The notes under the pieces are model-generated. The model ran no database searches, had not been told where the DNA came from, and saw nothing but the letters and a program-made list of their open reading frames with translations. Shown piece after piece: positions 25,002 to 36,409 of a stretch of DNA of 64,000 nt. How positions within the stretch are numbered: the stretch's first letter is position 1; each line of letters starts with the position of its first letter. Source of the DNA: DATAXP01 sp963708675 (GTDB lineage Bacteria > Planctomycetota > Planctomycetia > Pirellulales > PNKZ01); NCBI GenBank assembly GCA_963708675.1, contig CAVPTO010000003.1, forward strand, positions 124,001 to 188,000, written 5' to 3'. The position numbers were made by a program, and so were the translations under genes.

Positions 25002-27053
25002 ATGCTTCTTCGCCGCTATTTGACGCTTGTTTTGGCTGGATGGTTGGCGACCGTTAGTGGTGCGACGAGAGCAGAAGAAGCGAAGGTCGCGGCCAACGGC
25101 GCGGCAGCCAGCGAAGTGAGGCTCAGCGACACGGTGCGATTTCTCGCCGGCGACGCGCTCGAAGGCCGCGGCGTCGGCACGGAGGGGCTCGACAAGGCCG
25201 CCGACTTTATCGCCGAACAATTTGCTGCCCTTGGATTGAAGACCGACCTGATTGATGGTAAGCCGTTTCAGAACTTTACGGCCACCGTCGGGACGGAACT
25301 CGGCGAACCGAACGAGGCCAAGCTCGTCGGCCCGCGCAAAAAGGGCGAAGGCAAGAAAACGATCGAACTCGAACTCGGCGAGAACTTCACGCCGCTCTCC
25401 GTCGGCGGCTCGGGCAAGCTCGACGCGCCGCTGGTGTTTGCCGGCTACGGCATCACGGCGAAGGATCTCGACTATGACGATTACGCCGGGATCGACGTGA
25501 AAGGCAAGACGGTCATTGTCTTCCGCCACGAGCCGCAGCAGGGCAACCCGCACAGTTCGTTCAACGGCACGCAGCACTCGCAGTACGCTCCGTTCACACG
25601 CAAGGTTTCCAACGCGAGCGAGCACGGCGCGGCCGCGATCATCTTCGTTACCGACGAACACGAGATCGAGCAGCGCGTCGCTCAGCGCCTCAAGGTGTTC
25701 GATCGTGCGCTCGAAGAACTCGTCGACGCTCGTGCAAAGTTCAACGAGCTCGAACATCCGACGCTCGAACAGATCGAGCGCTATCGCGTGCTGATCGACA
25801 AGCTCACAGGCGAGAAGTTCGTTTCCGAGGTGCAAGACCAATCGAAGAAGCTGCAAACCGAGTACGACCCGTTGATGGACTTCCGCGCTGCGGGAAGCGG
25901 CGGCGATGCCGGTCGTATTCCGGTGCTGTTCTGCAAGCGCAGCGTGATCGACAGCATGTTGAAGTCCGCGATTGATACGAACCTGAACACGCTCGAGCAA
26001 CAGATCGACAAAGGCCCGATGCCCGCGAGTCGCGAGCTGTCTGGATGGCGAATCGTGGGCGACATCAACGTCTCGCGTACGCGTGCCGAGATTAAGAACG
26101 TGATCGCGGTGCTCGAAGGGGACGGCCCGCACGCGGACGAAACGATCGTTGTCGGGGCCCACTACGACCATCTCGGTTGGGGCGGCGAAGGGAGCTTTGT
26201 CCCCAACCTTAAGGAGATTCACAACGGCGCCGACGACAACGCTTCAGGCACCTCGGCCCTGCTGGAAGTCGCTCGACGTTTGGCCACGCGGCCCGAGAAG
26301 TTGCCGCGACGCGTCGTGTTCATTGCCTTCACCGGCGAAGAACGCGGGCTGCTCGGCAGCGCTTATTACTGCGCTCATCCGCTGTACCCGCTCGATAAGA
26401 CGGTCGCCATGTTGAACATGGACATGGTCGGCCGTCTCGAAGACGAAAAGCTGAGCGTGCAAGGCGCCGACACGGCTGACGAATTTGGTCCGATCCTCGA
26501 TCGGCTCAACGAGGCGCTCGGCTTCAAGATCACTCGCCAATCCGGAGGCTTCGGCCCCAGCGATCATTCGTCGTTCTATGGCCACAAGATACCGGTAATG
26601 CACTTCTTCACCGGTTTTCACAAGGACTACCATCGCCCGAGCGACGACTTCGACAAGATCAACGTCCCCGGTATGCGGCGCGTGGCCGATCTCGTGGCCG
26701 ATATGACGGTCTCGATTGCGGAAGCCGACGCGCGACCGACGTATAAGGAAGCAAAAGAAAAGAAGTCGACGTTCGGCGGCGGTGGCGATCGACCGTACTT
26801 CGGCAGCATTCCTGACTTCGCCCAAGAAGAGCCCGGCTACAAGCTCAGCGGCGTGACCAAGGACGGCCCCGCCGACAAGGCCGGCATTCGCACCGGCGAC
26901 ACGATCATTCGCCTTGGTGAGAGCAAGGTCGGCAACCTCGAAGACTTCGACAGCGCACTGCGCAAGTACAAGGCCGGCGACAAAGTGCCCGTAACTGTGA
27001 AACGCGGCAACGAAGAGGTGACGGTCACCGTCACGCTCGATCCGCCGCGTTAG
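25002..27053 (+). CDS. Secreted M28 zinc peptidase with PA insert and C-terminal PDZ domain
   Basis: This 683-residue protein starts at ATG 25002, chosen for its signal peptide (RRYLTLVLAGWLATVSGATRA) and an AGGTG site; the longer frame upstream is not peptide-like. The M28 ligands and catalytic residues are VGAHYDHLG, NGADDNASG, FTGEERGLLGSAYY, NMDMVGR and DYHRPSDD. A protease-associated-like region lies at about 130-220. Residues about 600-683 form a PDZ domain (GPADKAGIRTGDTIIRLGE). It is probably a periplasmic or outer-surface aminopeptidase feeding on exported peptides. Its stop codon lies within a family-B palindrome. Confidence 0.93.
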   Translation: MLLRRYLTLVLAGWLATVSGATRAEEAKVAANGAAASEVRLSDTVRFLAGDALEGRGVGTEGLDKAADFIAEQFAALGLKTDLIDGKPFQNFTATVGTELGEPNEAKLVGPRKKGEGKKTIELELGENFTPLSVGGSGKLDAPLVFAGYGITAKDLDYDDYAGIDVKGKTVIVFRHEPQQGNPHSSFNGTQHSQYAPFTRKVSNASEHGAAAIIFVTDEHEIEQRVAQRLKVFDRALEELVDARAKFNELEHPTLEQIERYRVLIDKLTGEKFVSEVQDQSKKLQTEYDPLMDFRAAGSGGDAGRIPVLFCKRSVIDSMLKSAIDTNLNTLEQQIDKGPMPASRELSGWRIVGDINVSRTRAEIKNVIAVLEGDGPHADETIVVGAHYDHLGWGGEGSFVPNLKEIHNGADDNASGTSALLEVARRLATRPEKLPRRVVFIAFTGEERGLLGSAYYCAHPLYPLDKTVAMLNMDMVGRLEDEKLSVQGADTADEFGPILDRLNEALGFKITRQSGGFGPSDHSSFYGHKIPVMHFFTGFHKDYHRPSDDFDKINVPGMRRVADLVADMTVSIAEADARPTYKEAKEKKSTFGGGGDRPYFGSIPDFAQEEPGYKLSGVTKDGPADKAGIRTGDTIIRLGESKVGNLEDFDSALRKYKAGDKVPVTVKRGNEEVTVTVTLDPPR

Positions 27054-27097
27054 CCGCGTCGCTTGCGACGCGTTCCGCTAGCGCGTCGCGGCTAACC
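27049..27097. repeat. Palindromic 'ttagccgcg' repeat, family B copy 2
   Basis: Arms gttagccgcgtcgc and gcgcgtcgcggctaacc flank a cttgcgacgcgttccgcta centre. The TAG stop of the M28 peptidase (27051-27053) is formed by the left arm, so this element defines the 3' end of that gene. It lies 59 bp before the tRNA. Confidence 0.82.
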
Positions 27098-27155
27098 ATC
27101 ATCCCGCTTGATGCCCAAGCTTCATCCACCTATAAAGGACGATCCGGCACGAAGA

Positions 27156-27239
27156 GCCCGAGTGGCGGAATTGGCAGACGCGCAAGCCTCAGGAGCTTGT
27201 CTGGGTAACCAGGTGGAGGTTCAAGTCCTCTCTCGGGCA
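27156..27239 (+). tRNA. tRNA-Leu (anticodon CAG)
   Basis: The acceptor arms gcccgag (27156-27162) and ctcgggc (27232-27238) pair over 7 bp with discriminator A at 27239. The anticodon stem caagc/gcttg encloses loop ctcagga, giving anticodon CAG at 27190-27192. A long variable arm (class II) and the gttcaagtc T-loop are present. CCA is not encoded. It reads CUG leucine codons. No integrated element is seen at its 3' end. Confidence 0.96.
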
Positions 27240-27259
27240 CTTTTCTTTGTCGTATGGAT

Positions 27260-27759
27260 CTAGCTGCCGTCGCGTAACTGTTTCAGCGCTTCGAGCTGTA
27301 TAAGTGCGGCCTGATCCTTGCTTCGGTTGATATGACGCTTGATCTTAATAGGTCGTCGAGACCAATTGTGGTAACGAGCCCGACACCAAGATCGATTTGT
27401 TCCGATCCTGGTAGTAACGCGTCGTAAGTCCCGAGCGGTTCAACCCAGCCCAGGAGATCAAACGGCCCGAGATCGGTCTCGAATGTGAAGTTTGCCCCGA
27501 GTGCAAGGCTTTGTGCATCGAGTCGGAAAGGCAGGTCGGGCGGAGCCCCCCGCAACTTTGGATGAATCTCTTGCAGCGCAGCAGCAAGACGATCGAGATT
27601 CACCGCCGTACGGGCGTAACACACGTCGACATCATAAGTCGGCAATGGCGAGCCATGCAGCGTAGCCGCCTGACCATCGATGACAATGAAATCGACGCGG
27701 TGTCGTTGAAGCAGGTCAACGATGCTTATTAGCTTTGGCTTCGCGGTGTCGTCGGCCAT
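27260..27759 (-). pseudogene. Nucleotidyltransferase-fold protein (AbiEii/DUF6036-like), frameshifted near its C-terminus
   Basis: The open frame (27283-27759) has the nucleotidyltransferase signature VDFIVIDGQAATLHGSPL followed by TYDVDVCYART (G-[GQ]...DxD) and IGLDDLL near the end. Just after DDL (about 27347-27352) the frame changes. Reading one base differently gives IKIKRHINRSKDQAALIQLE and a stop at 27260, which is the canonical C-terminus of this family, whereas the open frame ends in unrelated sequence. One base has therefore been lost, or the base call is wrong. Relatives include minimal nucleotidyltransferases and toxin-type AMP/NMP transferases. It overlaps by 44 bp the small gene upstream on the same strand. 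Confidence 0.8.
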
Positions 27760-27940
27760 ATTCCAAGAGCACCAAAGTATCGCGAGCGTGTTGTTCCATG
27801 AGCTCGAGTCGTTGGCGCGGCGAGCGGCTCAAAAACCAACGCAACAGCGACAAATCTACGCCAGCGGCATTGTGATCCTCGAACGTTGGCTGGGTAAGCC
27901 GAGGCAGAGCTTCGTCGGCAGCATGTGTCCCATTCGCCAT
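27716..27940 (-). CDS. Small helical partner of the nucleotidyltransferase
   Basis: The 74-residue product contains VDLSLLRWFLSRSPRQRLEL followed by a charged helix and a basic tail. The 'VDLSLxRWxLSxxPxxRL' pattern is one I associate with a small gene found directly before DUF6036-like nucleotidyltransferases in planctomycetes; that association is from memory. It starts at ATG 27940 without a clear ribosome site and overlaps the nucleotidyltransferase start by 44 bp, suggesting translational coupling. It could be an antitoxin, a substrate-adaptor or a fold stabiliser. Confidence 0.7.
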   Translation of the reverse strand: MANGTHAADEALPRLTQPTFEDHNAAGVDLSLLRWFLSRSPRQRLELMEQHARDTLVLLEYGRRHREAKANKHR

Positions 27941-27963
27941 AGTTCAATTATAGTGCGTCAAAC

Positions 27964-29340
27964 CTAGCTGTGAATCGCCCTGCCGAGCACTGCCAATGCG
28001 GCTTCTTTCGTAACTTCGGGCAGCGTCGGGTGGGCGTGACAGGTGCGGGCGAGGTCTTCGCTGCTCGCGCCGAATTCGATGGCGGCGGTCGCTTCGGCGA
28101 TGAGGTCGCCGGCACGCGCGCCGATGATGTGCACGCCGAGAATGCGATCGGTCGTGGCGTCGGAAAGGATCTTCACCTGGCCATCGGTCTCGCCGAGTGC
28201 CATCGCGCGGCCGTTGGCGCGGAAGAAGAACTTGCCTTTGCGGTAGGCGACGCCGGCCGCCTGTAGCTGCTCTTCGGTTTTGCCCACACCCGCCACTTCC
28301 GGATGGGTGTAAGCCACACTCGGTATCGCGTCATAGTTCACGTGGCCGTAGCCAGTCACGAGACGTTCAACGCACGCGATGCCCTCTTCTTCGGCCTTGT
28401 GTGCGAGCATCGGCCCTTCGATCACGTCGCCGATGGCATACACGCCATCGACCTTGGTCTTGTAATGACCGTCGACGGGAATCCGCCCACGCGGGTCGAG
28501 CTGAATGCCGATCGCGTCGAGGCCGAGCCCTTCGGTGTTCGGCTTGCGGCCGACGCTTACGAGCACACGCTCGGCACGCAGCGGCTCGGTCCCTTCGCAT
28601 TCGACGATGCCCATGTCGCCATCGGCCTTCGCGCTTTTGACGCGTGTCGAAAGGCGGAACTCGATGCCCTGCTTCTTCAGAATCTTGAGCGCTTCGCCTG
28701 CGATCTCGCCATCGGTGCCAGGAAAGATGCGGTCGAGGTATTCGAGGACGGTGACCTTCGTGCCAAGCCGACTCCAGACGCTGCCGAGTTCCAGGCCGAT
28801 GTAGCCCGCGCCGATAACGATCAACGTCTCGGGCACCTTGTCGTAGGCCAGCGCCTCGGTGCTCGTGCCCACGCGCACACCGTCGAGCTCGATGCCCGGC
28901 AGAATCGACGACACACTTCCGGTCGCGATCAGAATGGTCTTGGCTTCGACTTCGGTGTCGCCTGCTGAGCCGCTGATGACGACGCGACTGGGCGCGACGA
29001 ACTTTGCCGTGCCTTGATAGCGCTTGACCTTGTTTTTTTTGAACAGCCCTTCGACGCCGCGCGTGAGCATCGAGACGATCGTGTCTTTGCGCTTGAGCAT
29101 CGTCGGCAGATCGAGCGACACGTCGGCCTTGATGCCGTGATCGGCAAAGCGATGCCTGGCTTTTTCGAACAGCTCGCTCGATTCGAGCAGCGCCTTGCTC
29201 GGGATACAGCCGATGCGGAGGCAGGTGCCGCCGAGCGCGGGCTCCTTTTCGACACAGCCGACGTCGAGACCTAACTGGGCCGCTCGAATCGCAGCGACGT
29301 ATCCGCCGGGGCCGGAACCGATGACAAGAAGATCGTGCAT
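27964..29340 (-). CDS. lpdA: Dihydrolipoyl dehydrogenase (E3)
   Basis: This 458-residue flavoenzyme has an N-terminal FAD-binding motif VIGSGPGGYVAAIRAAQLG, the redox-active disulfide in GGTCLRIGCIPSKAL (C40/C45) and the NAD site VIGAGYIGLELGSVWSRLG. YAIGDVIEGPMLAHKAEEEG is followed by the dimerisation-domain His-Glu pair in CHAHPTLPEVTKEAAL. It reoxidises the lipoyl groups of E2 using NAD+. It is the last gene of the 2-oxoglutarate dehydrogenase operon (66 bp after sucB), so it is the dedicated E3 of that complex, although E3 can be shared with other 2-oxo acid dehydrogenases. Confidence 0.96.
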   Translation of the reverse strand: MHDLLVIGSGPGGYVAAIRAAQLGLDVGCVEKEPALGGTCLRIGCIPSKALLESSELFEKARHRFADHGIKADVSLDLPTMLKRKDTIVSMLTRGVEGLFKKNKVKRYQGTAKFVAPSRVVISGSAGDTEVEAKTILIATGSVSSILPGIELDGVRVGTSTEALAYDKVPETLIVIGAGYIGLELGSVWSRLGTKVTVLEYLDRIFPGTDGEIAGEALKILKKQGIEFRLSTRVKSAKADGDMGIVECEGTEPLRAERVLVSVGRKPNTEGLGLDAIGIQLDPRGRIPVDGHYKTKVDGVYAIGDVIEGPMLAHKAEEEGIACVERLVTGYGHVNYDAIPSVAYTHPEVAGVGKTEEQLQAAGVAYRKGKFFFRANGRAMALGETDGQVKILSDATTDRILGVHIIGARAGDLIAEATAAIEFGASSEDLARTCHAHPTLPEVTKEAALAVLGRAIHS

Positions 29341-29406
29341 GGAGCGATGACTAACAAGGAAGTGACCACCACCAACGGCGCGACGTGCGCCGCCGTCATT
29401 TCATTA

Positions 29407-30684
29407 TCAGATTTCGAGCAAGAGGCGGGCGGGTTCCTCGATGCCTTCCTTGATGCGACGCAGGAACGTCACGGCCTCGCGACCGTCGACGATGCGGTGA
29501 TCGTACGTGAGGGCCATGTACATCATCGGACGGATGACAACTTGGCCTTCGCGGGCCACGGGGCGATCTTGGATGGCGTGCAGGCCGAGGATGCCGCTCT
29601 GTGGAGGATTGATGATCGGTGTTGAGAGGAGCGAGCCGAACACGCCGCCGTTGCTGATCGTGAACGTGCCGCCTTCGAGCTCGTCGAGCTTGATCTTGTT
29701 GTCGCGAGCCCGCTTGCCGAAATCTTCGATCGTCTGCTCGACCTCGGAAAAGCTCTTGCGGTCGGCGTCGCGAAGGACGGGCACGACCAGCCCCTTGCCG
29801 CTCGAAACGGCGATGCCGATGTCGTAGTAATTGTGATAGATGATGCTGGTGTCGCGAATCTCGGCGTTCACTTGCGGGATCGCCTTTAGCGCGTCGACGA
29901 CCGCCTTGACGAAGAACGACATGAAACCCAACTTCACGCCGTACTTCTGTTGAAACTGGTCCTTATGCTGCGATCGCAAGGCCATGACGGCCGACAGTTC
30001 GCATTCGTTGAACGTCGTGAGCAGCGCGGCCGAGTGTTGAGCCTCAACCAAGCGCTCGGCGATGCGTCGCCGCATGGGCGTCATCGGCACGACTTCTTCC
30101 TCGCGACCGTCGGCGCGGCTCTTCGCGGGCAGCGAGGGTTTGGGCTTCGACGTTGCTGAGATAGATGTTGCCGGGACACTTGCGGCAGGCGCGGTGGGCG
30201 CCGCCGGCGCGACGGTCTTCGGCCTCTCAGGTTGACGCAGCACATCTTCTTTTAGCAGGCGTCCGCCAGGGCCGGTTGCCTTGACGTCTTCGGACTTGAG
30301 CCCTCGCTCGGCCAGCTCGCGCTGCGCGGCAGGCATCACGCGTGCGGGACCGTTGGCGGCCGGGCCGTTCGATTCTGCCTTGGCGGGTTTCGCTTCTTCC
30401 TTCGCCGGCGGAGTCGCGGCGCTTGCCGGGGCGGGTGCACCAGCGGTCACTTCTTCCATGTAGCCGATGACTTCACCAACGACCGCCGACTCGCCCGCCT
30501 TCTTGAGCACCTTCGTGATGCGACCGCTGATTGGAGCGGACACTTCGACGGTGGCCTTGTCGGTTTCGATCTCGACGAGGCTTTCGTCTTTTTCGGCCGC
30601 ATCGCCTTCGCCCTTTTTCCATCCGGCGATTTGGACCTCGGTGATCGATTCGCCGACGGCCGGCACGATGAGTTCAACGGGCAT
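29407..30684 (-). CDS. sucB: Dihydrolipoyllysine succinyltransferase (E2 of 2-oxoglutarate dehydrogenase)
   Basis: This 425-residue enzyme has a lipoyl domain (about 1-77) with the modified Lys in VEIETDKATVEV (K43). An Ala/Pro/Lys linker follows, then a peripheral-subunit-binding domain (about 115-150; MPAAQRELAERGLKSEDVKATG), a second linker, and a catalytic domain (about 190-425). The catalytic domain carries MTPMRRRIAERLVEAQ, GIAVSSGKGLVVPVLRDAD and the catalytic His/Asp motif TYDHRIVDGREAV. It transfers the succinyl group from lipoate to CoA. It lies 140 bp downstream of sucA and upstream of lpdA. Confidence 0.95.
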   Translation of the reverse strand: MPVELIVPAVGESITEVQIAGWKKGEGDAAEKDESLVEIETDKATVEVSAPISGRITKVLKKAGESAVVGEVIGYMEEVTAGAPAPASAATPPAKEEAKPAKAESNGPAANGPARVMPAAQRELAERGLKSEDVKATGPGGRLLKEDVLRQPERPKTVAPAAPTAPAASVPATSISATSKPKPSLPAKSRADGREEEVVPMTPMRRRIAERLVEAQHSAALLTTFNECELSAVMALRSQHKDQFQQKYGVKLGFMSFFVKAVVDALKAIPQVNAEIRDTSIIYHNYYDIGIAVSSGKGLVVPVLRDADRKSFSEVEQTIEDFGKRARDNKIKLDELEGGTFTISNGGVFGSLLSTPIINPPQSGILGLHAIQDRPVAREGQVVIRPMMYMALTYDHRIVDGREAVTFLRRIKEGIEEPARLLLEI

Positions 30685-30824
30685 TGTGTGTGGAGCTGTG
30701 GGTTAGAGACTCGGGGCTGGGAAAGCGATGGCCGCAATCCGAACGGCCCAGAAGATCACAGTCTACAAAAGGACAGGCGGGGCGAAAGGACCCTAGCCCC
30801 AAGGCCCCGATAGCTAGCCCCTTT

Positions 30825-33698
<2,874 letters not shown>

Positions 33699-34027
33699 CC
33701 GTGGGGCAGTCCGTGCGTGTCGGACAGGGCGGGAAATCTTAACAGCGAAGCGGCAGGGGCCGAACCCTAATTTGTTTCGAGCCAGGTGTGCTCATAATTC
33801 TAGCTTCGTGAATCCATTTGCGGCAGCACTTTCGGCATAATCCGCAAACTCAGCAAAAGCCGTTTACCGCTCGATTTGGGGACAGAATATGCATTTCATG
33901 CCCCCTGAAATTCGCGGTCACTCGACCTATTTACGTGAGACACCTATGATTGCTGCCGAGTTCGTTCGCATCACGCTAGCGCTTTCGGCCTACAGTCGAA
34001 AGCCAATATCGCCGCAAAGGGGTTGAT
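33699..34027. other. Intergenic region upstream of sucA
   Basis: About 330 bp between the divergently transcribed sucA and DUF2007 genes should contain both promoters. It is more A/T-rich than its surroundings in places. I see no repeat, RNA gene or credible small reading frame. Confidence 0.5.
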
Positions 34028-34294
34028 ATGCCCGATCCTGAAGAACTTGTAACGATTTACCGGGCGGCAAACCCGACCGAAGCCCATCTCGTCGCGAATT
34101 TGCTCGACGAAGAGGAGATCGAGGTAAGGGTCACCGAAGAAAACGAGCCGTTAATGGGGCTCGACATCGCGGGGCCCGAATTGCTCGTGCATCTCAAGGA
34201 CAAAGAGCGAGCGCTGAAAATCATCGCCGAGTACGACGAGAAGCAAATCGAGCGCGTCGAGAACAAGAGCGCCGACGAGGAAGACGACGAGTAG
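34028..34294 (+). CDS. DUF2007 family small protein (putative signal-transducing protein)
   Basis: This 88-residue acidic protein carries the DUF2007 domain (about 6-72): LVTIYRAANPTEAHLVANLL, EEIEVRVTEENEP and PELLVHLKDKERALKIIAEY. The C-terminal tail is Glu/Asp-rich. The fold is a ferredoxin-like module thought to bind a protein or ligand. No enzyme function is known. ATG 34028 has an AGGGG site. It is monocistronic and its 3' end meets a perfect palindrome shared with the convergent peptidase gene. Confidence 0.85.
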   Translation: MPDPEELVTIYRAANPTEAHLVANLLDEEEIEVRVTEENEPLMGLDIAGPELLVHLKDKERALKIIAEYDEKQIERVENKSADEEDDE

Positions 34295-34320
34295 CGCGAG
34301 GGCGCTTGCGATTCGCCGTT

Positions 34321-34372
34321 GGTTAGCCGCGACGCGCCAGCGGAGCGCTCCGCTGGCGCGTCGCGGCTAAGC
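34321..34372. repeat. Perfect 48-bp palindrome, family B copy 3
   Basis: Positions 34323-34370 read identically on both strands: half-site ttagccgcgacgcgccagcg plus gagc, followed by its exact inverse complement. It lies between the stops of the convergent DUF2007 and S53 peptidase genes, 29 and 14 bp away. It would form a 24-bp stem without a loop in DNA and a strong hairpin in either RNA. Confidence 0.9.
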
Positions 34373-34383
34373 GATACGGGAAA

Positions 34384-36189
34384 TTAAAACGTCTCGGCGA
34401 TCGCATTCTCATCGGCGACATACGCCGCGAGCGTCTCGAGATACTCAAGCTCCATATCACTCAGCTTCGTGTCACTCAGCTTCGTGTCACTCAGCTTCGT
34501 GTCACTCAGCTTCGTGTCACTCAGCTTCGTGTCACTCAGCTTCGTGTCACTCAGCTTCGTGTCACTCAGCTTCGTGTCACTCAGCTTCGTGTCACTCAGC
34601 TTCGTGTCACTGAGCCAAGTCTCGAACTCGCTCTCGTCGAAATCGAACCGACTGCCGAACGGAATCGCGGCCCTCATCGCCACCGGCGCTGCAACGGGCG
34701 TGACCGTCGCCACCGACGCGACCGATGATGTGACGAAGCTCGCAACCGTGCCGCCGCTGGAAAGTTGCGGTGTCGAAACCATCGCACTCGACGACGCCGA
34801 CGCATTGGTGAACTCTGCCGCCAGTACACCCGCAACGTCGCCGCCACCGCCGTCGGTCTCGACCGCTCCGAACAGCGACCACAGCCAGCTCAAGTCGAAC
34901 GTTTGCGTCGTCTGAGCCGTCATGGTGAACGACGTCGCGCCCCCGAACGCGATCAGGTCGTTAATGACGAGGTTCGCATACGGACTGCCGAGGCCGCTGG
35001 CCAGGTCGTAACCGGCCTTGGCCGCGGAGCCGTTGTTTCCCTTCGTGATGTCGTGGAAGTCGCTGCTGGGCAGCGTGTAGAGCGCCGACTGCACGTTCGA
35101 CAGCGAGCCCTTGCCGGCCGAGATGCGGCTTCCGTCGGCGATCGCCACGAGCGCGGCCCACACCGGAGTCGAAGCGCTCGTGCCCCCGACTTTCACCCAA
35201 CCGCTCGCGCCGTAGGTGTCGTAGACGGCGAAGCCCGTGCTCGGGTCGGCGTCGAGCGATACATCGGGCGTACCACGATGGGTGCCGCCTGTGTTGACGT
35301 TCGCCTGGAAGCTGGGCTTCGCTTCATAGCGGCTCGCGCCGCCGCCGCCGTCGCTCCACACGGTTTCGCTCGAGTATGTGCCGTTAGCGTTGAGTTTTAA
35401 CGTCGTGCCGCCGACGCTCAGTACGTCTGGCGACGACGACGGGTACTCGGCCGGCGTGCCATCGTCGCCGGCAGCCACCATGAACGACACGCCTTGGTGA
35501 CCTGCGGGAGTGGTGAAGTGCTTGTCGTAGCTCGTTTCGGTCGAGAACTCGCTCGCGCCCCAGCTATTGCTCACGACCACCACGCCCGCCGCGTTGCGGG
35601 CGTAATCCTCGGCGGCCATCAGGTCAGTCAGGCTCGACGATTTAGCTTCGACCAGCAGAATGTTCGCCCCCGGCGCGATGGCATGCGCCCACTCAACATC
35701 GAGCGCGATCTCAAGCGACCAGCCCTTGTTGTTGGCCGGCAAGGCGGTGGTGCTTCCCGTTTGGCTGACGACCGTGAAGTTCGGCGGAGCGGCGAGGCCG
35801 AACTGCGTGTCGAACGCTTTGAGGTCGGCAGCGATGTTCGGATTGTTGTAAGCGTCCACGATGGCGATCGTCGTGCCCGCTCCGTTGCCCGACACGAGGT
35901 TGAAGCCGTAGGCCTGGCTGATCTGGGCGGGCGAATACCCCGACGGCGTCCCCGTGCCGCTCGCGTCGGGCGTGACGTCGATCAGCGGCGTTGCGACGGC
36001 AGTCGAGTCGTCGACCGAGGTATCGGCGGCCGGTTCGGTGACGACGATGTCCGACGTGATCGGATCGGCGCTGAGCATCCGGCGATTTTCGAGACACTCG
36101 AGTCTCAGCCGTCGTCCCTTCGCGGCTTTTTTCTTAAGAATCGACTTCGTAGCGCGCACATCGCCCCGCCCTGTAAACCGAAAGAACAT
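34384..36189 (-). CDS. Secreted S53-type (sedolisin) serine peptidase with C-terminal KLSDT repeats
   Basis: ATG 36189 is chosen for the strong GGGAGG site upstream. The 601-residue product has a basic N-terminus with RRLRLECLENRRMLSADP, a LEPR-XLL-type motif common on exported planctomycete surface proteins. The S53 domain (about 80-420) contains YGFNLVSGNGAGTTIAIVDA, the Glu/Asp pair in WSLEIALDVEWAHAIAPGA, VVVSNSWGA and the serine motif VGGTSASTPVWAAL. A Gly/Ala/Ser linker follows, then WLSDT and ten K-L-S-D units (nine KLSDT, one KLSDM) encoded by perfect 15-bp repeats at 34457-34606. It is probably a surface or extracellular acid-type protease. Confidence 0.88.
   Translation of the reverse strand: MFFRFTGRGDVRATKSILKKKAAKGRRLRLECLENRRMLSADPITSDIVVTEPAADTSVDDSTAVATPLIDVTPDASGTGTPSGYSPAQISQAYGFNLVSGNGAGTTIAIVDAYNNPNIAADLKAFDTQFGLAAPPNFTVVSQTGSTTALPANNKGWSLEIALDVEWAHAIAPGANILLVEAKSSSLTDLMAAEDYARNAAGVVVVSNSWGASEFSTETSYDKHFTTPAGHQGVSFMVAAGDDGTPAEYPSSSPDVLSVGGTTLKLNANGTYSSETVWSDGGGGASRYEAKPSFQANVNTGGTHRGTPDVSLDADPSTGFAVYDTYGASGWVKVGGTSASTPVWAALVAIADGSRISAGKGSLSNVQSALYTLPSSDFHDITKGNNGSAAKAGYDLASGLGSPYANLVINDLIAFGGATSFTMTAQTTQTFDLSWLWSLFGAVETDGGGGDVAGVLAAEFTNASASSSAMVSTPQLSSGGTVASFVTSSVASVATVTPVAAPVAMRAAIPFGSRFDFDESEFETWLSDTKLSDTKLSDTKLSDTKLSDTKLSDTKLSDTKLSDTKLSDTKLSDTKLSDMELEYLETLAAYVADENAIAETF
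34457..34606. repeat. Coding minisatellite: ten perfect 15-bp tandem repeats
   Basis: The unit tcactcagcttcgtg is repeated ten times without a single mismatch, with a partial eleventh unit to 34611. On the minus strand it encodes K-L-S-D-T repeats near the C-terminus of the S53 peptidase. Because the unit is a multiple of three, copy-number change would lengthen or shorten the protein without breaking its frame. The lack of mismatches implies recent expansion or active homogenisation. Confidence 0.97.
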
Positions 36190-36409
36190 CGCTAACCTCC
36201 CTGCGAACAATGCGAACAACCGCTGACCTGCGGCACGCGAAGAATTTCACGTGAACGACGAGAAGTCCTCGAAGTATAAAACACGTCTGCAATGTCTCAA
36301 GGACTTTGTTGACGAATTCCGTGTCGACTTCGTTTTTGATTTCATCAGTGTTTTTTTGGTGCGATCGCTAGCGTCGATTCGAGCGTTTGAGCTTCGTGAG
36401 GTTGGTTGT

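Noticed and set aside
27156..27940. Integrated element at the tRNA-Leu gene
   Set aside because: No integrase, no duplicated tRNA 3' end and only two small genes follow before housekeeping lpdA.
34457..34611. CRISPR-like direct repeats
   Set aside because: The units are contiguous 15-mers without spacers and lie in frame in a peptidase gene, so this is a coding minisatellite.
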